Numbered from the stretch's first letter, positions 1 to 12,988 are shown. The stretch is 64,000 nucleotides of DNA from Candidatus Gallionella acididurans (GCA_001577345.1 LSLI01000008.1:1-64000), one strand, 5' to 3'. Translations and numbers: made by a program. The notes: generated by a model not told the origin, from the sequence alone.

Positions 1-601
1 AAAGAACTGAAATAAACAACCCTGCGATCAGGCCCATTATCTTGAGCAACTTCACAATGTGGCGATCCGTCTGCACCCAATTCACGCTGAACAAAGACAG
101 AAAGCCCAGTAGTAACGCCATGTCCCCCAGATGGATGTGATTCATATATGAAGTTGACGCGTCGATTATACCTCTCGGATGATTCACTATTATTGCTGCT
201 AATGCAGCAATTGCCCCCAGCGGAAATGCATACTGCATGATGGCAAGCGTTTTTGTGCCGATGTGGCGCAACGCCAGCAAAACAGGGATGGCCAGTAGAA
301 AGCGCGCGTCCGAGTCGAAATATCTGGCAAGCAAATCGTGGTGGTAAATTTGGCTGAGCAATATAGCTGCCAATCCTGATGCCATGGCGATACTGAAGGC
401 CATATCCGCCTTGTCGAGTTTGTTCTTGTAGGCTTTTCTGCTGATCAACAGATACAGCGAAAGGATCGTCAGCAAAAACAAAGAGGCATTCATGCCGCCC
501 CTGATCAGGAAAAGCAGTGCGGGATAACAGATCAGAACGGCGCCGAAAATATATTCCAGCCCGGTGAAGGATGAGACGGATGGGAAGCGCGGAAATTTCA
601 T
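1..601 (-). CDS. O-antigen ligase family protein, partial (C-terminus beyond window start)
   Basis: This open frame runs from an ATG at 601 off the left edge, giving about 200 residues of the N-terminal half. The protein is very hydrophobic with several membrane segments. It has the pattern typical of WaaL/Wzy_C O-antigen ligases: a FLLTILSLYLL helix, then a KADMAFSIAMAS segment, an ISQIYHH-like turn and SDARFLLAIPVLLALR. Members of the family sit in the inner membrane and transfer undecaprenyl-linked O-antigen or glycan to lipid A-core. It follows a run of LPS genes on the same strand. The large periplasmic loop and the Wzy_C core lie outside the window, so ligase versus polymerase cannot be separated. 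Confidence 0.7.
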   Translation of the reverse strand, partial: MKFPRFPSVSSFTGLEYIFGAVLICYPALLFLIRGGMNASLFLLTILSLYLLISRKAYKNKLDKADMAFSIAMASGLAAILLSQIYHHDLLARYFDSDARFLLAIPVLLALRHIGTKTLAIMQYAFPLGAIAALAAIIVNHPRGIIDASTSYMNHIHLGDMALLLGFLSLFSVNWVQTDRHIVKLLKIMGLIAGLFISVL

Positions 602-682
602 CGAAGACCTTGGATTATTGATACTTCCATAATTCATGACACCCTTGCACTCATTGCGAACGGAGTGCGGGGACTCAAAGCA

Positions 683-811
683 TCGTCATTGCGAACGAAG
701 TGAAGCAATCCAGTAAGGCAAAGATGCATTTTGTTTAAATCACCTGGATTGCCACGTCGGCTTCGCCTCTGCCGCGCTTCGCTCGCAGGTGAAGCCTTGT
801 TGCAATGACGA
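683..811. repeat. Intergenic palindromic repeat (TCATTGCGAACG.. element)
   Basis: The 602-944 gap holds no convincing gene. It contains a repeat-like element with outer arms TCGTCATTGC (683-692) and GCAATGACGA (802-811) that are exact inverted copies. Inner arms CAATCCAG (706-713) and CTGGATTG (744-751) are also inverted. A degenerate second start of the same motif (ATTGCGAACGGAGTGCGGGG) lies at about 653-672. Elements of this look (CGTCATTGCGARCGAAGCGAAGCAATC) are scattered in intergenic DNA of many bacteria. Its role is unknown, and copies elsewhere in this genome cannot be seen from here. Confidence 0.6.
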
Positions 812-944
812 GCCAGCTTTTTAATTTCCACTTACCGCATTTCGATAGATGCGCCACTGCCATCAAATATGGAAACCTCAATAATTCATATATTTTCTTC
901 TTGGATTGTCTCATATTCTTGCTCCGCCTCCTGCCGGCAGCCAG

Positions 945-1706
945 TCAATGCGCTGTACTGCACAATGCCCTGAGCTGCCGGTACTTCAGATAGGTCGTCC
1001 TGAAATTCATCCGGGCGATATTGAAGCCTGCAATCCCGTCGAGAAGCCCGAGCCGCATGATATAGGTCCTGATGAAAGCCCAAGCCGCCCGCAACGGGGC
1101 ATCGGCAAGCGTCGCTGTTTTACCTTTCTTCAGCATCTGCATCGCCCCCGCCCGGGCATACTGCTCGGTCTTGCGACGCACGTCTGCTTCGTCCAAATAA
1201 CTGTAATGCAGCAATGGGCTGGACAACCGTCCGGCACTGCCTTTAAGTATCACCCTTTCGTGCACCATATCATCGGAAAAACGCCCTGCTGATTTTTTAA
1301 ATAGCCTGAGCACGTAATCGGGATACCAGCCGGAATGCCTGATGAATTTTCCGCAAAACTGCGAAAGTCGCGGCACATAGAATCCATCTTTGCTTTCTGA
1401 TTCCATCGCGTTGATGAGTTGCGCTTGAAGTTCCGGCGTCACGCGCTCATCGGCATCTATGGAAAACACCCATGCGTGAGTCGCATAGGATAGGGCGCGA
1501 TTCTTTTGCATACCGAATCCCGGCCAATCGTGCACATGAACTTTTGCCCCCAGCTCCTGGCAAATTTTCACTGTCGCATCGGTGCTGCCCGAATCAACCA
1601 CGACGATTTCATCAGCCCACGTTACCGATTCCAGGCATGCGCGGATATTTTCGGCCTCGTTTTTGGTGATGATGATGACGGAGATTTTGTTAATGTTCTT
1701 ATTCAT
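945..1706 (-). CDS. Glycosyltransferase family 2, WaaE/KdtX-like (LPS core)
   Basis: This is a GT-A fold family 2 glycosyltransferase of about 253 residues. The N-terminus reads VIIITKNEAENI, followed by VVVDSGSTDAT (nucleotide binding) and the acidic FSIDADERVTPEL motif that coordinates the metal and nucleotide-sugar. The C-terminal part has the aromatic, basic pattern of WaaE-type enzymes that add glucose to inner-core heptose. I chose the ATG at 1706 because family members begin close to this point. A TTG at 1724 with a GGGAA ribosome site is the alternative. It lies 78 bp downstream of the WbpM-like gene on the same strand and is probably co-transcribed. The sugar donor is not predictable from sequence. 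Confidence 0.75.
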   Translation of the reverse strand: MNKNINKISVIIITKNEAENIRACLESVTWADEIVVVDSGSTDATVKICQELGAKVHVHDWPGFGMQKNRALSYATHAWVFSIDADERVTPELQAQLINAMESESKDGFYVPRLSQFCGKFIRHSGWYPDYVLRLFKKSAGRFSDDMVHERVILKGSAGRLSSPLLHYSYLDEADVRRKTEQYARAGAMQMLKKGKTATLADAPLRAAWAFIRTYIMRLGLLDGIAGFNIARMNFRTTYLKYRQLRALCSTAH

Positions 1707-1784
1707 TCCTAGACTCGCCGGCAATGTTTCCCGCTGGCTTGATAAACAACAAAACCGGTAACCCCGCGACAGCGAGCATGCCTT

Positions 1785-3695
1785 TCACGCTTGACCGCTT
1801 GACTTTGACAAGCCTGTTCCAGCCGAAGTGCTCTGGGCGACTGTTGCGTCAATGATGGAAACATGAGGATTCGGCTGGTATTCCGGGACCCACAGTTTCA
1901 GGGCGGCACGTACCGCATCATCCTCCATGACGGTTGCGGAAACCCACTTTAGCAATTGTTCCAGCCATGCGGCATCGGCTTGCCGTGCCTGCGCGATGCG
2001 CAGCTTGTGATGAGGAGTGGGCAAGGTGTCCTCGTTGTCCGCCAACAATTCTTCGTAGAGCTTTTCACCGGGGCGCAGTCCGGTAAATTCTATCTTGATT
2101 TCATCCTCGGTAAATCCGGACAGGTGTATCAAATCTTTCGCCAGATCGACTATCTTTACCGGCTCGCCCATTTCCAGAACGAATATTTCTCCGCCTTGCC
2201 CCATCAGCCCGGCCTGCAACACCAGCTGCGCCGCTTCAGGAATGGACATGAAGTAGCGCGTAATTTCAGGGTGTGTCACGGTGACCGGCCCGCCGCGTGC
2301 AATTTGAGCGCGGAAGGTCGGTATCACGCTGCCGGTGCTGCCCAGCACATTGCCGAAACGCACCATGACGAAACGCATAGTTCCGGATGGCTGCAATGCC
2401 TGACAAACCATTTCGGCCAAACGTTTGCTCGCGCCCATCACGTTGGTTGGATTGATGGCTTTATCGGTAGAAATCAACACGAACTTTTCTACGCCATGCT
2501 GTTGCGCGGCGCGCGCCACCGTCCAGGTGCCCAGCACGTTGTTGCGTATCGCCTGCCAGGCATTGTGCTGCTCCATCAGCGGCACATGCTTGTAGGCGGC
2601 CGCATGAAACATCACGCCCGGCCGGTAGTGTTGCATGACCTCATCTACCCGGGCCGCATCGCGCGCATCGCCTATCAGACTAAAGATATTCAGCGCGGGG
2701 AAAGCCAGCTTCAGTTGCTGTTCGATGGTATACAGCGCAAATTCTGAAGCTTCAAACAACAGCAGTTTAGCCGGTGAAAAGCGCGCAACCTGGTGGCACA
2801 TTTCCGAGCCTATCGAACCGCCGGCCCCCGTCACCATCACCACTTTTCCTGTCAGCAAACCGTGCAATCCCGCATCATCCAGCACCACCGGATCGCGTCC
2901 CAGCAGATCGTCCAGCTCAACCGCGCGCAGTTGTGACACCGCTATTTTTCCGCTCATCAGGTCGTCGAACGATGGAACGGTGAGCGTTTTTACCTGCGCG
3001 TCGTTGCACAGCTGTATTGCACGCTTGCGCTGCTGGTGCGAACTTGAGGGCATGGCAATGATCACCTGCGTTACGCCATGACGCTTGGCACGTTCCGGCA
3101 AACTTTCCAAATTGCCCAGCACGCGTATCCCGTGCAACATGCGGCCAATTTTATTTTTATCATCATCAAGAAAACCCACCAACCGCCAAGCACTGCTTGC
3201 AATCAGGTCCTTGGCCAGATTTGCAGCCGCGTCTCCGGCACCCAACACCAGAACCGGTTCACCTTGCAGTTTTAAACTGCCATACAGACCCTGCTCTTTC
3301 CACAGGCGGTAGACAAAGCGGCTTCCGCCCATGATCAGAATCAACAATAACGGATTTATGATCAGCACTGAACGCGGGATTACCAGATTCAGGCGCAACA
3401 TCCAGAACATCAACGGTATGGTCGCTGCCGACAGCATGACTGCCAGAAAAATGCGGCGCAGGTCGGCGGTGCTGGCATATCGCCAAATTCCGCGATACAG
3501 ATCAAATTGCCAAAAAATGACCAACTGCAGCGGCACAACCCAGTAAAGAGTTTGTTGCAGTTCCGCGGCAAAATTGTGCGGCAATTCGAAATTGAAGCGC
3601 AACAGATACGCCATGCTCCATGCCAATACGGCCGCAACCGCATCATGCATCACTGCCAAAGCAGTGCGTATATTGGGCTTAAATTTCGGCAGCAC
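1785..3695 (-). CDS. Nucleoside-diphosphate-sugar 4,6-dehydratase/epimerase, CapD/WbpM family
   Basis: This 636-residue protein has the WbpM/PglF/CapD plan. It has four N-terminal membrane helices (residues ~10-110), a first Rossmann-like domain (LVLGAGDAAANL), then a catalytic SDR domain starting at VMVTGAGGSIGSE. The NVMGASKR segment carries the Met-x3-Lys pair that replaces the usual Tyr-x3-Lys in this family. Family members convert UDP-GlcNAc to the 4-keto-6-deoxy sugar used for O-antigen or glycan initiation. The start overlaps the end of the upstream WecA-like gene by 17 bp, so the two are translationally linked. Membrane helices place it at the cytoplasmic face of the inner membrane. 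Confidence 0.88.
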   Translation of the reverse strand: MLPKFKPNIRTALAVMHDAVAAVLAWSMAYLLRFNFELPHNFAAELQQTLYWVVPLQLVIFWQFDLYRGIWRYASTADLRRIFLAVMLSAATIPLMFWMLRLNLVIPRSVLIINPLLLILIMGGSRFVYRLWKEQGLYGSLKLQGEPVLVLGAGDAAANLAKDLIASSAWRLVGFLDDDKNKIGRMLHGIRVLGNLESLPERAKRHGVTQVIIAMPSSSHQQRKRAIQLCNDAQVKTLTVPSFDDLMSGKIAVSQLRAVELDDLLGRDPVVLDDAGLHGLLTGKVVMVTGAGGSIGSEMCHQVARFSPAKLLLFEASEFALYTIEQQLKLAFPALNIFSLIGDARDAARVDEVMQHYRPGVMFHAAAYKHVPLMEQHNAWQAIRNNVLGTWTVARAAQQHGVEKFVLISTDKAINPTNVMGASKRLAEMVCQALQPSGTMRFVMVRFGNVLGSTGSVIPTFRAQIARGGPVTVTHPEITRYFMSIPEAAQLVLQAGLMGQGGEIFVLEMGEPVKIVDLAKDLIHLSGFTEDEIKIEFTGLRPGEKLYEELLADNEDTLPTPHHKLRIAQARQADAAWLEQLLKWVSATVMEDDAVRAALKLWVPEYQPNPHVSIIDATVAQSTSAGTGLSKSSGQA

Positions 3696-4659
3696 TTTTT
3701 TTCATTACCTCATGCTGCCGCCAGCGCCGATCTACCCAGGTTGCCAAGCCCAGATAGACTGCACCCCACCATGCCAGCAGGTTTCCCTGTTCCTGTGCGT
3801 CCAGCCCGATACCCCATAAAGCAGACCCGCCCGCTGCCAGCATTAGCATATATTCGGCTACCGCTGTATTGCGGTGCCCCCAGCCCATTCTTATCAGGCG
3901 CTGGTAATAGTGATCGCGATGCGCTTCGGTAAGTTTTTCCCTGCGCCGCGTTCGTTTGAGCAATGTAGCGCTTGCATCAATCACGAATGGCGAAAATACC
4001 AGGACAGGAAACCAGAACGGCCAGTATCCCTGTTGCCATCCCCACACCCCGAATGCCGCGGCAAGAAAACCGAGCGGTATGGAACCCGCGTCACCCATGA
4101 ATACCCTGGCCGGATAAAAGTTGTGGTAAAGAAATCCCAGTGCGGCGGCTCCTATCGTGAAGTTCATCATCGCGAAGGCTTCGTTGCCATGCATCAATCC
4201 GGCGACTCCATAGAAGCTAAAGCCGAACAGCGCCATTCCCGCCGCCAAACCATCCGCCCCGTCCATGAAGTTGAACAGGTTTGTCATCCAAACGATGAAC
4301 AATAGAATTGGCAACAGCCATAACCACTGGACGCCAGCCCCTGCCACTACGATCACTGCTGCAACAAAGTGGCCCAGCAAGCGAATTTTGGCAGACAGGT
4401 TGCGCACATCATCCACCAGTGACAGCATGAACAAACCCAGTACAGGCAACACGATCCACCACTCCCAGAAATGAAACAGCAATATCCAGCCGGACAATAT
4501 TCCCGCCATGATGGCGATACCGCCAACCCGCGGTATTGGCTCGGTGTGTAATGATCGTTCGTTGGGGATGTCCTGGATCATCCCGTTCTTGTTCAGCGTG
4601 AGGAGCAATGTCAACATCATCGTGACGAAAGCAGAAATGATAGGCGGGTAATGGGTCAT
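3679..4659 (-). CDS. MraY/WecA-family undecaprenyl-phosphate glycosyl-1-phosphate transferase (WbpL-like)
   Basis: This polytopic membrane enzyme of 326 residues should load the first sugar-1-phosphate onto undecaprenyl phosphate and so start an O-antigen or similar glycan. Family landmarks are visible: DIPNERSLHTEPIPRVGG near the N-terminus, NLFNFMDGADGLAAG with the catalytic Asp pair, VFMGDAGSIPLGF, and the cytoplasmic HRDHYYQRL (HxxH-type loop). It sits between waaC and the WbpM-like dehydratase on the same strand. That pairing is typical of WbpL (FucNAc/QuiNAc transferase) rather than peptidoglycan MraY, which belongs to the mur cluster. The exact sugar is inferred, not shown. Confidence 0.85.
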   Translation of the reverse strand: MTHYPPIISAFVTMMLTLLLTLNKNGMIQDIPNERSLHTEPIPRVGGIAIMAGILSGWILLFHFWEWWIVLPVLGLFMLSLVDDVRNLSAKIRLLGHFVAAVIVVAGAGVQWLWLLPILLFIVWMTNLFNFMDGADGLAAGMALFGFSFYGVAGLMHGNEAFAMMNFTIGAAALGFLYHNFYPARVFMGDAGSIPLGFLAAAFGVWGWQQGYWPFWFPVLVFSPFVIDASATLLKRTRRREKLTEAHRDHYYQRLIRMGWGHRNTAVAEYMLMLAAGGSALWGIGLDAQEQGNLLAWWGAVYLGLATWVDRRWRQHEVMKKSAAEI

Positions 4660-4699
4660 GCTTTCTTCTGGCTAATTTGGCGACAGGCATTTTAGCAGC

Positions 4700-5767
4700 T
4701 TATGTCGCTGCCTCTCGATGGTTTTGGGTCATCGCTTCCTGGCATTTCTGAAAAACTCGCTGAGCCTTGATTTCCTGTTGGCACGGTGGGATCTCATTTG
4801 CATTTTGTATCCTTGGGCAATTTCGCTTGAAGCACGGCGAGCAGTAGATGCCGCTGGTGATGTGCTGGCATGCTTTGCCCAGGACGCCGCTGTAGCCCGG
4901 ATCTGTCGGTCCGTGCAGCATGACACCGGAGATATCAAGCGCTGCCGCGATATGCCCGACCCCTGATTCGACGCTGACGAATGAGCGGGCATGCAGCAGC
5001 ACATTGATCAGATCTGCCAGCGACAACTTTGGCAGTACCCGTGCATATGCACCCCCTGCAGCCTGCAATCGCTCCGCACGCTGGTGCTCTTCTTCATTAC
5101 CCCATGGCAACAAACAGCTCCAGCCCTGCTGCGCAAGCAAATGAATCAGTTCAAGCCAGGAGGCCTCCGGCCAGTATTTGCTGTTCCAGGTAGTTCCGTG
5201 CAATAGCACTATGTATGGCTGATTGGCAAAATTCATCAGTGCGCCTGAAAGCCCGGCATTCATCTGCTTCCGGCGAAATTCTTCCAGGCCGTAGTCTGCC
5301 GCCCGGGTAAGGCCTGCAGAAAATATTGTCGCCACAAGTTGCCGGTTTTTTTCGATGACGTGCAGGCCGTCCGCGACTCTGGCAGACTTTTTATAAAGCC
5401 TCGCCGCCAGTGGCTCGCGCGCGCTGCCCGCAGCAAAACCGAATACAACATTCCCTGCAAGCCTTGCCAGCAAGGCACTTTTGAGCAACCCCTGCGCATC
5501 CAGCACGATGTCGTAATTCTCTGATCTGAGTTGCCTGCGCAGTCTGCTTAGCAGGACGGGTATTTTCCACCAAAGCTTTTTGTGCGCACGCAACGGCACC
5601 GTTAACACTTTGTTAACCGCCGAATGCCAACCCGCCAATTCTGCAAAGGCAGGTTCCACCAGCCAGTGTATCTCCGCATCTGGGAAAATGCCGCGCAAAT
5701 CGCTGACGGCCGGAAACAGGTGAAGTATGTCACCCAATGAAGACAGCTTTACGACAAGAATTTTCAT
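4700..5767 (-). CDS. waaC: Lipopolysaccharide heptosyltransferase I
   Basis: This GT-B glycosyltransferase of family GT9, about 355 residues, transfers the first L-glycero-D-manno-heptose from ADP-heptose to Kdo2-lipid A in the cytoplasm. The N-terminus MKILVVKLSSLGDILHLFPAVSDL is the classic heptosyltransferase start, with the SSLGD loop. DAEIHWLVEPAF, the middle VLLHGTTWNSKYWP donor-domain entry, and the C-terminal VESGVGHIAAALD and LHGPTDP motifs agree with WaaC. I use the ATG at 5767; the five extra residues reached from a TTG at 5782 are unlikely. It is divergent from waaA, and the ADP-heptose genes gmhA and rfaE2 lie at 54-55.5 kb. Confidence 0.9.
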   Translation of the reverse strand: MKILVVKLSSLGDILHLFPAVSDLRGIFPDAEIHWLVEPAFAELAGWHSAVNKVLTVPLRAHKKLWWKIPVLLSRLRRQLRSENYDIVLDAQGLLKSALLARLAGNVVFGFAAGSAREPLAARLYKKSARVADGLHVIEKNRQLVATIFSAGLTRAADYGLEEFRRKQMNAGLSGALMNFANQPYIVLLHGTTWNSKYWPEASWLELIHLLAQQGWSCLLPWGNEEEHQRAERLQAAGGAYARVLPKLSLADLINVLLHARSFVSVESGVGHIAAALDISGVMLHGPTDPGYSGVLGKACQHITSGIYCSPCFKRNCPRIQNANEIPPCQQEIKAQRVFQKCQEAMTQNHREAAT

Positions 5768-5926
5768 ATGGGTAGTATGCAATTAGGGGGCGCTTGCTGC
5801 CGCATGACAACCTTGGAAAGGCCTTCATTCTAGATGTCGCGGTAAATTACAACAAATGTTTTTCTTGAGTAGCTCAGGCAAGAACACTACTATTAACAAC
5901 ATTGCTGACCCACTTAACCGTATCGG

Positions 5927-7231
5927 ATGATATTTATCTACACCCTCGCGCTGTGGCTGCTGTTGCCCTACATTTTTTTGCGCCTGCTCTGGCGCGCGCG
6001 CAAACAGCCGGAATATCTGCAGCACATATCTGAGCGTTTCGGTTTTTTTTCATTTTGCAGCGATAAGCCGGTCATCTGGCTGCATGCCGTCTCGGTGGGC
6101 GAGACTCGCGCCACGCAAAGCCTCGTCACCCGCCTGCGTGCAACGTACCCGGAACATCAAATCCTGCTCACCCACACCACGCCTACCGGCCGAGCCGCCA
6201 GCGAGCAACTTTATGGCAACAGCGTGTTGCGTGCGTACCTGCCCTATGACTATCCGTTTGCGGTAAACAGGTTCTTGCGCCGCTTCCGCCCGCAACTGGG
6301 CATCCTGATGGAAACGGAGATCTGGTTCAACTTGATACGCTGTTGTCAAATTTCCGGCACGCCTCTGCTGTTGCTGAATGCGCGCATGTCGGAAAAATCG
6401 TCGCGCGGGTATGCACGTTTCGCGCGACTGACCCGCAACACGTTGGCAAATCTGGCCGCCGTCGCAGCTCAAACCGCCGATGATGCCGCGCGTTTGACCC
6501 GACTGGGCGCGGCGAATGTTTCCGTGATGGGCAACCTCAAATTCGATATCGAACCCCCGCCCGACATGCTGGAACTGGGCAAACAACTGCGTGAACAGTT
6601 TGGCGGCACGCGTAAAATTTTACTCGCTGCCAGTACGCGCGAAGGTGAGGAAATATTGCTGCTCGATGCGGTGCAAAATATTCCTGTACCCGGCTTGCTG
6701 CTGGTGATCGTGCCGCGCCACCCACAACGATTTATCGAGGTTGCCGATTTGTTAAAAAAACGCGGCCTAGAATTTCAGTTGCGCAGCGAAAACCGCCACG
6801 TCAGGCAGGAAACAAATGTTGTTCTCGGAGATAGCATGGGTGAAATGTTTGCCTATTACGCTGCCGCCGATCTCGCCTTCATTGGTGGCAGTTTGTTGCC
6901 TTATGGCGGGCAGAACCTGATAGAGGCCTGCGCGGTCGGCACACCAGTCGTTGTCGGGCCGCATATGTACAATTTCTCCGAAGCAACCCGGTTGGCTGTT
7001 TCAGGCGGCGCCGCAATCCAGGTTGCTAATGCCCCGGATCTCGCTGCGGTGACATTACGGTTATTTCAGAATAGCAGCGCTTTGCACAAGATGCGCCAGC
7101 AAGGTTCCGTGTTTATAGAATCCAACCGGGGCTCCACTGAAAAATCAGTGCAGCTTATCAAGCAGCTAATAAAGGGGTCAGCATCGAATTACTTTCTGAA
7201 GCACATGCAACCCAAGTCACCGAATAAGTAA
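5927..7231 (+). CDS. waaA: 3-deoxy-D-manno-octulosonic acid (Kdo) transferase
   Basis: This enzyme of 434 residues transfers Kdo from CMP-Kdo to lipid IVA at the inner membrane, the step before WaaC acts. Visible features are an N-terminal membrane anchor (IYTLALWLLLPYIFLRLLW), the Kdo-transferase core ISERFG, VWLHAVSVGETRA-type motif (here IWLHAVSVGETRA), TTPTGRAASEQLYG, ETEIWFN, the donor-site STREGEE, and GGSLLPYGGQNLIEACAVGTPVVVG. The C-terminal tail is slightly longer than usual. Upstream 5768-5926 is the divergent spacer with waaC and must hold both promoters. No strong ribosome site precedes the ATG. Confidence 0.92.
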   Translation: MIFIYTLALWLLLPYIFLRLLWRARKQPEYLQHISERFGFFSFCSDKPVIWLHAVSVGETRATQSLVTRLRATYPEHQILLTHTTPTGRAASEQLYGNSVLRAYLPYDYPFAVNRFLRRFRPQLGILMETEIWFNLIRCCQISGTPLLLLNARMSEKSSRGYARFARLTRNTLANLAAVAAQTADDAARLTRLGAANVSVMGNLKFDIEPPPDMLELGKQLREQFGGTRKILLAASTREGEEILLLDAVQNIPVPGLLLVIVPRHPQRFIEVADLLKKRGLEFQLRSENRHVRQETNVVLGDSMGEMFAYYAAADLAFIGGSLLPYGGQNLIEACAVGTPVVVGPHMYNFSEATRLAVSGGAAIQVANAPDLAAVTLRLFQNSSALHKMRQQGSVFIESNRGSTEKSVQLIKQLIKGSASNYFLKHMQPKSPNK

Positions 7232-7333
7232 TGTGACGCTTACTCTTTTAAATCAGTGGTCTCTGTCCCGAGTTTTCCATGGACCATGCTGAATGCGTTG
7301 GTGAGCCGGTGTGAGTGAGTCGGACGGCGTGGC

Positions 7334-7615
7334 TCAGTCGCCGTCTTCATTTTCCTGCGCCAGTTGAAACTTGAGCGTATAGGTATCGTAGTCGAAATCG
7401 GTGCTGTCCGAGACCGCGGCCAGAACCAGGGACGCAATGCGCTCCCGTTCCTCCTCGGTCTCGAAGTTTGAGAAGTTGGCCGCGGCCGCCTCGGCGAACA
7501 ATCTCTCCGTCAACCGCTTTGCCCGCGTTTCGTGGCTCTCGATGTCAGGATTGGCGCCGGGATGGATGTTTTCCTCGACCCAGGTCTCAGTCCACTTTAG
7601 GAAGCGCTTGCTCAT
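7334..7615 (-). CDS. Hypothetical small acidic protein
   Basis: The product is a 93-residue acidic, soluble-looking protein beginning MSKRFLKWTETWVEENI, with no signal peptide or membrane segment. The start at 7615 is set by a GGTGG ribosome site five bases upstream; the frame is open further upstream to 7693. The sequence ends in an acidic tail (QENEDGD). Spacing of the W..N..A..L..E-E..I..A residues faintly recalls small proteins of the DUF768 type known from rhizobia, but I cannot confirm this. It stands alone between waaA (convergent) and the gyrB end, with gaps of about 100 and 180 bp. Function unknown. Confidence 0.55.
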   Translation of the reverse strand: MSKRFLKWTETWVEENIHPGANPDIESHETRAKRLTERLFAEAAAANFSNFETEEERERIASLVLAAVSDSTDFDYDTYTLKFQLAQENEDGD

Positions 7616-7796
7616 GACGGTCCACCTATCTCCTGCATCGTATTCGGGGCCGGTTTCCCGGGCCATTGTCACCCACCCGATATTCCGGTCCAAATAAATC
7701 AGAACCAGCTTCTAGCGCTGTATTGACGCGTATTTTATGTATAACTAGTTTTTCAAAGTAGTGATAATTTATCAAACAATTTTGAGAGCCTACAAA

Positions 7797-11365
<3,569 letters not shown>

Positions 11366-11562
11366 AATATAAATTCCTAATAAGACTAATAATCAAGTTA
11401 ATTTATGTTGATAAGTAAGGTAATATCTTTAAGAACAAAAAGTTAAGAATAAAACTAGTCTTCAGTTTAATTGTTGATGATGTTCTTTAATAATGTGGAT
11501 ATCTTTGTAGAATTTGGTTTTATATCGTTTACTAACATTCTATGAACAGGATAGGCTTGTAG
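11366..11562. other. Candidate replication origin / DnaA-box region between dnaA and dnaN
   Basis: This strongly A+T-rich spacer holds two DnaA-box-like 9-mers: TGTTGATAA at 11406-11414 (TTATCAACA on the minus strand) and TGTGGATAT at 11494-11502 (one mismatch to TGTGGATAA). A+T-rich runs between them could unwind. The dnaA-dnaN gap is an origin in many bacteria, but the dnaA-rpmH gap, with a perfect DnaA box, is the competing site. The evidence is motif-level only; no skew was computed. Confidence 0.4.
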
Positions 11563-12918
11563 TTATCCTTTCAACGTTTGCAACAAAAATTTATAGTCGG
11601 CTTCTATAGTTGTATCAGCACTCCTTAAATTACTTATCGTTTTGCATGCATGTATCACTGTTGAATGGTCTTTCCCGCCAAATGCATTTCCGATTTCCGG
11701 CAAACTCATTGTAGTTAGTTCTCTTGCCAGGGACATTGCTATTTGTCTTGGGCGTGAAAGATTTCGAGTCCTTTTTTTCGAAAGCAATTCCACCATTTTA
11801 ATCCGGTAATAATCTGCTACTGTCTTTTGTATATTATCGATTGACACCATTCGTGTTTGAGCAATGAGAATATCCTTTAAGGCTTCTTTTGTTGCTTCAA
11901 CAGAAATATTTCGTTTGTGAAATTTGGCATATGCTTCAACGCGTTTCAAGGCACCTTCAAGTTCACGAACATTTGAATTGATGTGTTTTGCTATAAAAAA
12001 GGCTACTTCATTATCAAGCATGTAACCTGTAAGCGTGGCTTTTTTCAATAATATGGCCACCCGCATTTCTAATTCCGGCGGCTCAATTGCAATTGTCAGG
12101 CCCCATCCAAATCTTGAGACAAGGCGGCTCTCTAAACCGGATATTTCTTTAGGAAATGTGTCGCTGGTCAAAATTACTTGTTTGTGCGAATCGATAAGGG
12201 TGTTAAAAGCGTAAAAAAATTCTTCCTGGGTTTTGGCTTTTCCCGCGAAGAACTGAATATCATCAATAAGCAAAACATCGAGAGAGTGATAAAACTTTTT
12301 GAATTCTTCGAATTTGTTTGTTTGATAGGCACGAACAACATCTGCGACGTATCTTTCAGCATGCATATAACAAATATTTACATCAGGATCATTAACTTTG
12401 ATTTTATTTCCTATAGCCTGCAATAAGTGAGTTTTACCAAGGCCAACCCCACCGTAAACGAATAGTGGATTATATGAAACGCCTGGCAGTTCCGAGACTT
12501 GATTAGCAGCAGCTATTGCCAGTTGGTTTGCTTTACCTATGACAAAATTATCGAATGTAAGGCTGGGGTTTAATTTTCCGTAACCCCTAAAGGATGTTTC
12601 TATCTTGTTTTTAGGTTCAGTTTTGCTGATCGTTTTTACTTCAACCGCCGCTTCTGGGGTTTTATTTATTACAGGCGCTTCCAGTACCCTAAATTCAAAA
12701 GTGGGGACCTGTGAGTAGGCTAAACCTGCCTGGCGCGTTATTTCTGGTAAAAAACGTTCCTGAACCAGTTTCAATGTAAAGCTGTTTGGCGCTGTGATAA
12801 CTAGTGAATCATTCTCACTTTTTAAAATCAGGGGTTTTATCCATGAATTATATTGTTGTGGCGGCAGACTCTTCTCAAACGAGCTTAAGCATGAAGCCCA
12901 AAAGGAAATTTCCTGCAT
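11563..12918 (-). CDS. dnaA: Chromosomal replication initiator DnaA
   Basis: This AAA+ initiator of 451 residues binds DnaA boxes and opens oriC. The order of domains is standard. Domain I (residues ~1-80) has the FWASCLSSFEKSLPPQQYNSWI pattern. A variable linker follows. The AAA+ domain has Walker A GGVGLGKTHL, Walker B VLLIDDIQFFAGK and sensor ESRLVSRFGWGL. The C-terminal DNA-binding domain carries the signature GGKDHSTVIHACKTI. It reads leftward toward dnaN. The perfect DnaA box in its upstream region suggests autoregulation. Confidence 0.98.
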   Translation of the reverse strand: MQEISFWASCLSSFEKSLPPQQYNSWIKPLILKSENDSLVITAPNSFTLKLVQERFLPEITRQAGLAYSQVPTFEFRVLEAPVINKTPEAAVEVKTISKTEPKNKIETSFRGYGKLNPSLTFDNFVIGKANQLAIAAANQVSELPGVSYNPLFVYGGVGLGKTHLLQAIGNKIKVNDPDVNICYMHAERYVADVVRAYQTNKFEEFKKFYHSLDVLLIDDIQFFAGKAKTQEEFFYAFNTLIDSHKQVILTSDTFPKEISGLESRLVSRFGWGLTIAIEPPELEMRVAILLKKATLTGYMLDNEVAFFIAKHINSNVRELEGALKRVEAYAKFHKRNISVEATKEALKDILIAQTRMVSIDNIQKTVADYYRIKMVELLSKKRTRNLSRPRQIAMSLARELTTMSLPEIGNAFGGKDHSTVIHACKTISNLRSADTTIEADYKFLLQTLKG

Positions 12919-12988
12919 AGTAATTTTTTCGGAGAATGGTTTTGTTGATGGGAGTAAACTTGATGAATTCTACATTGCATGTATGAAC

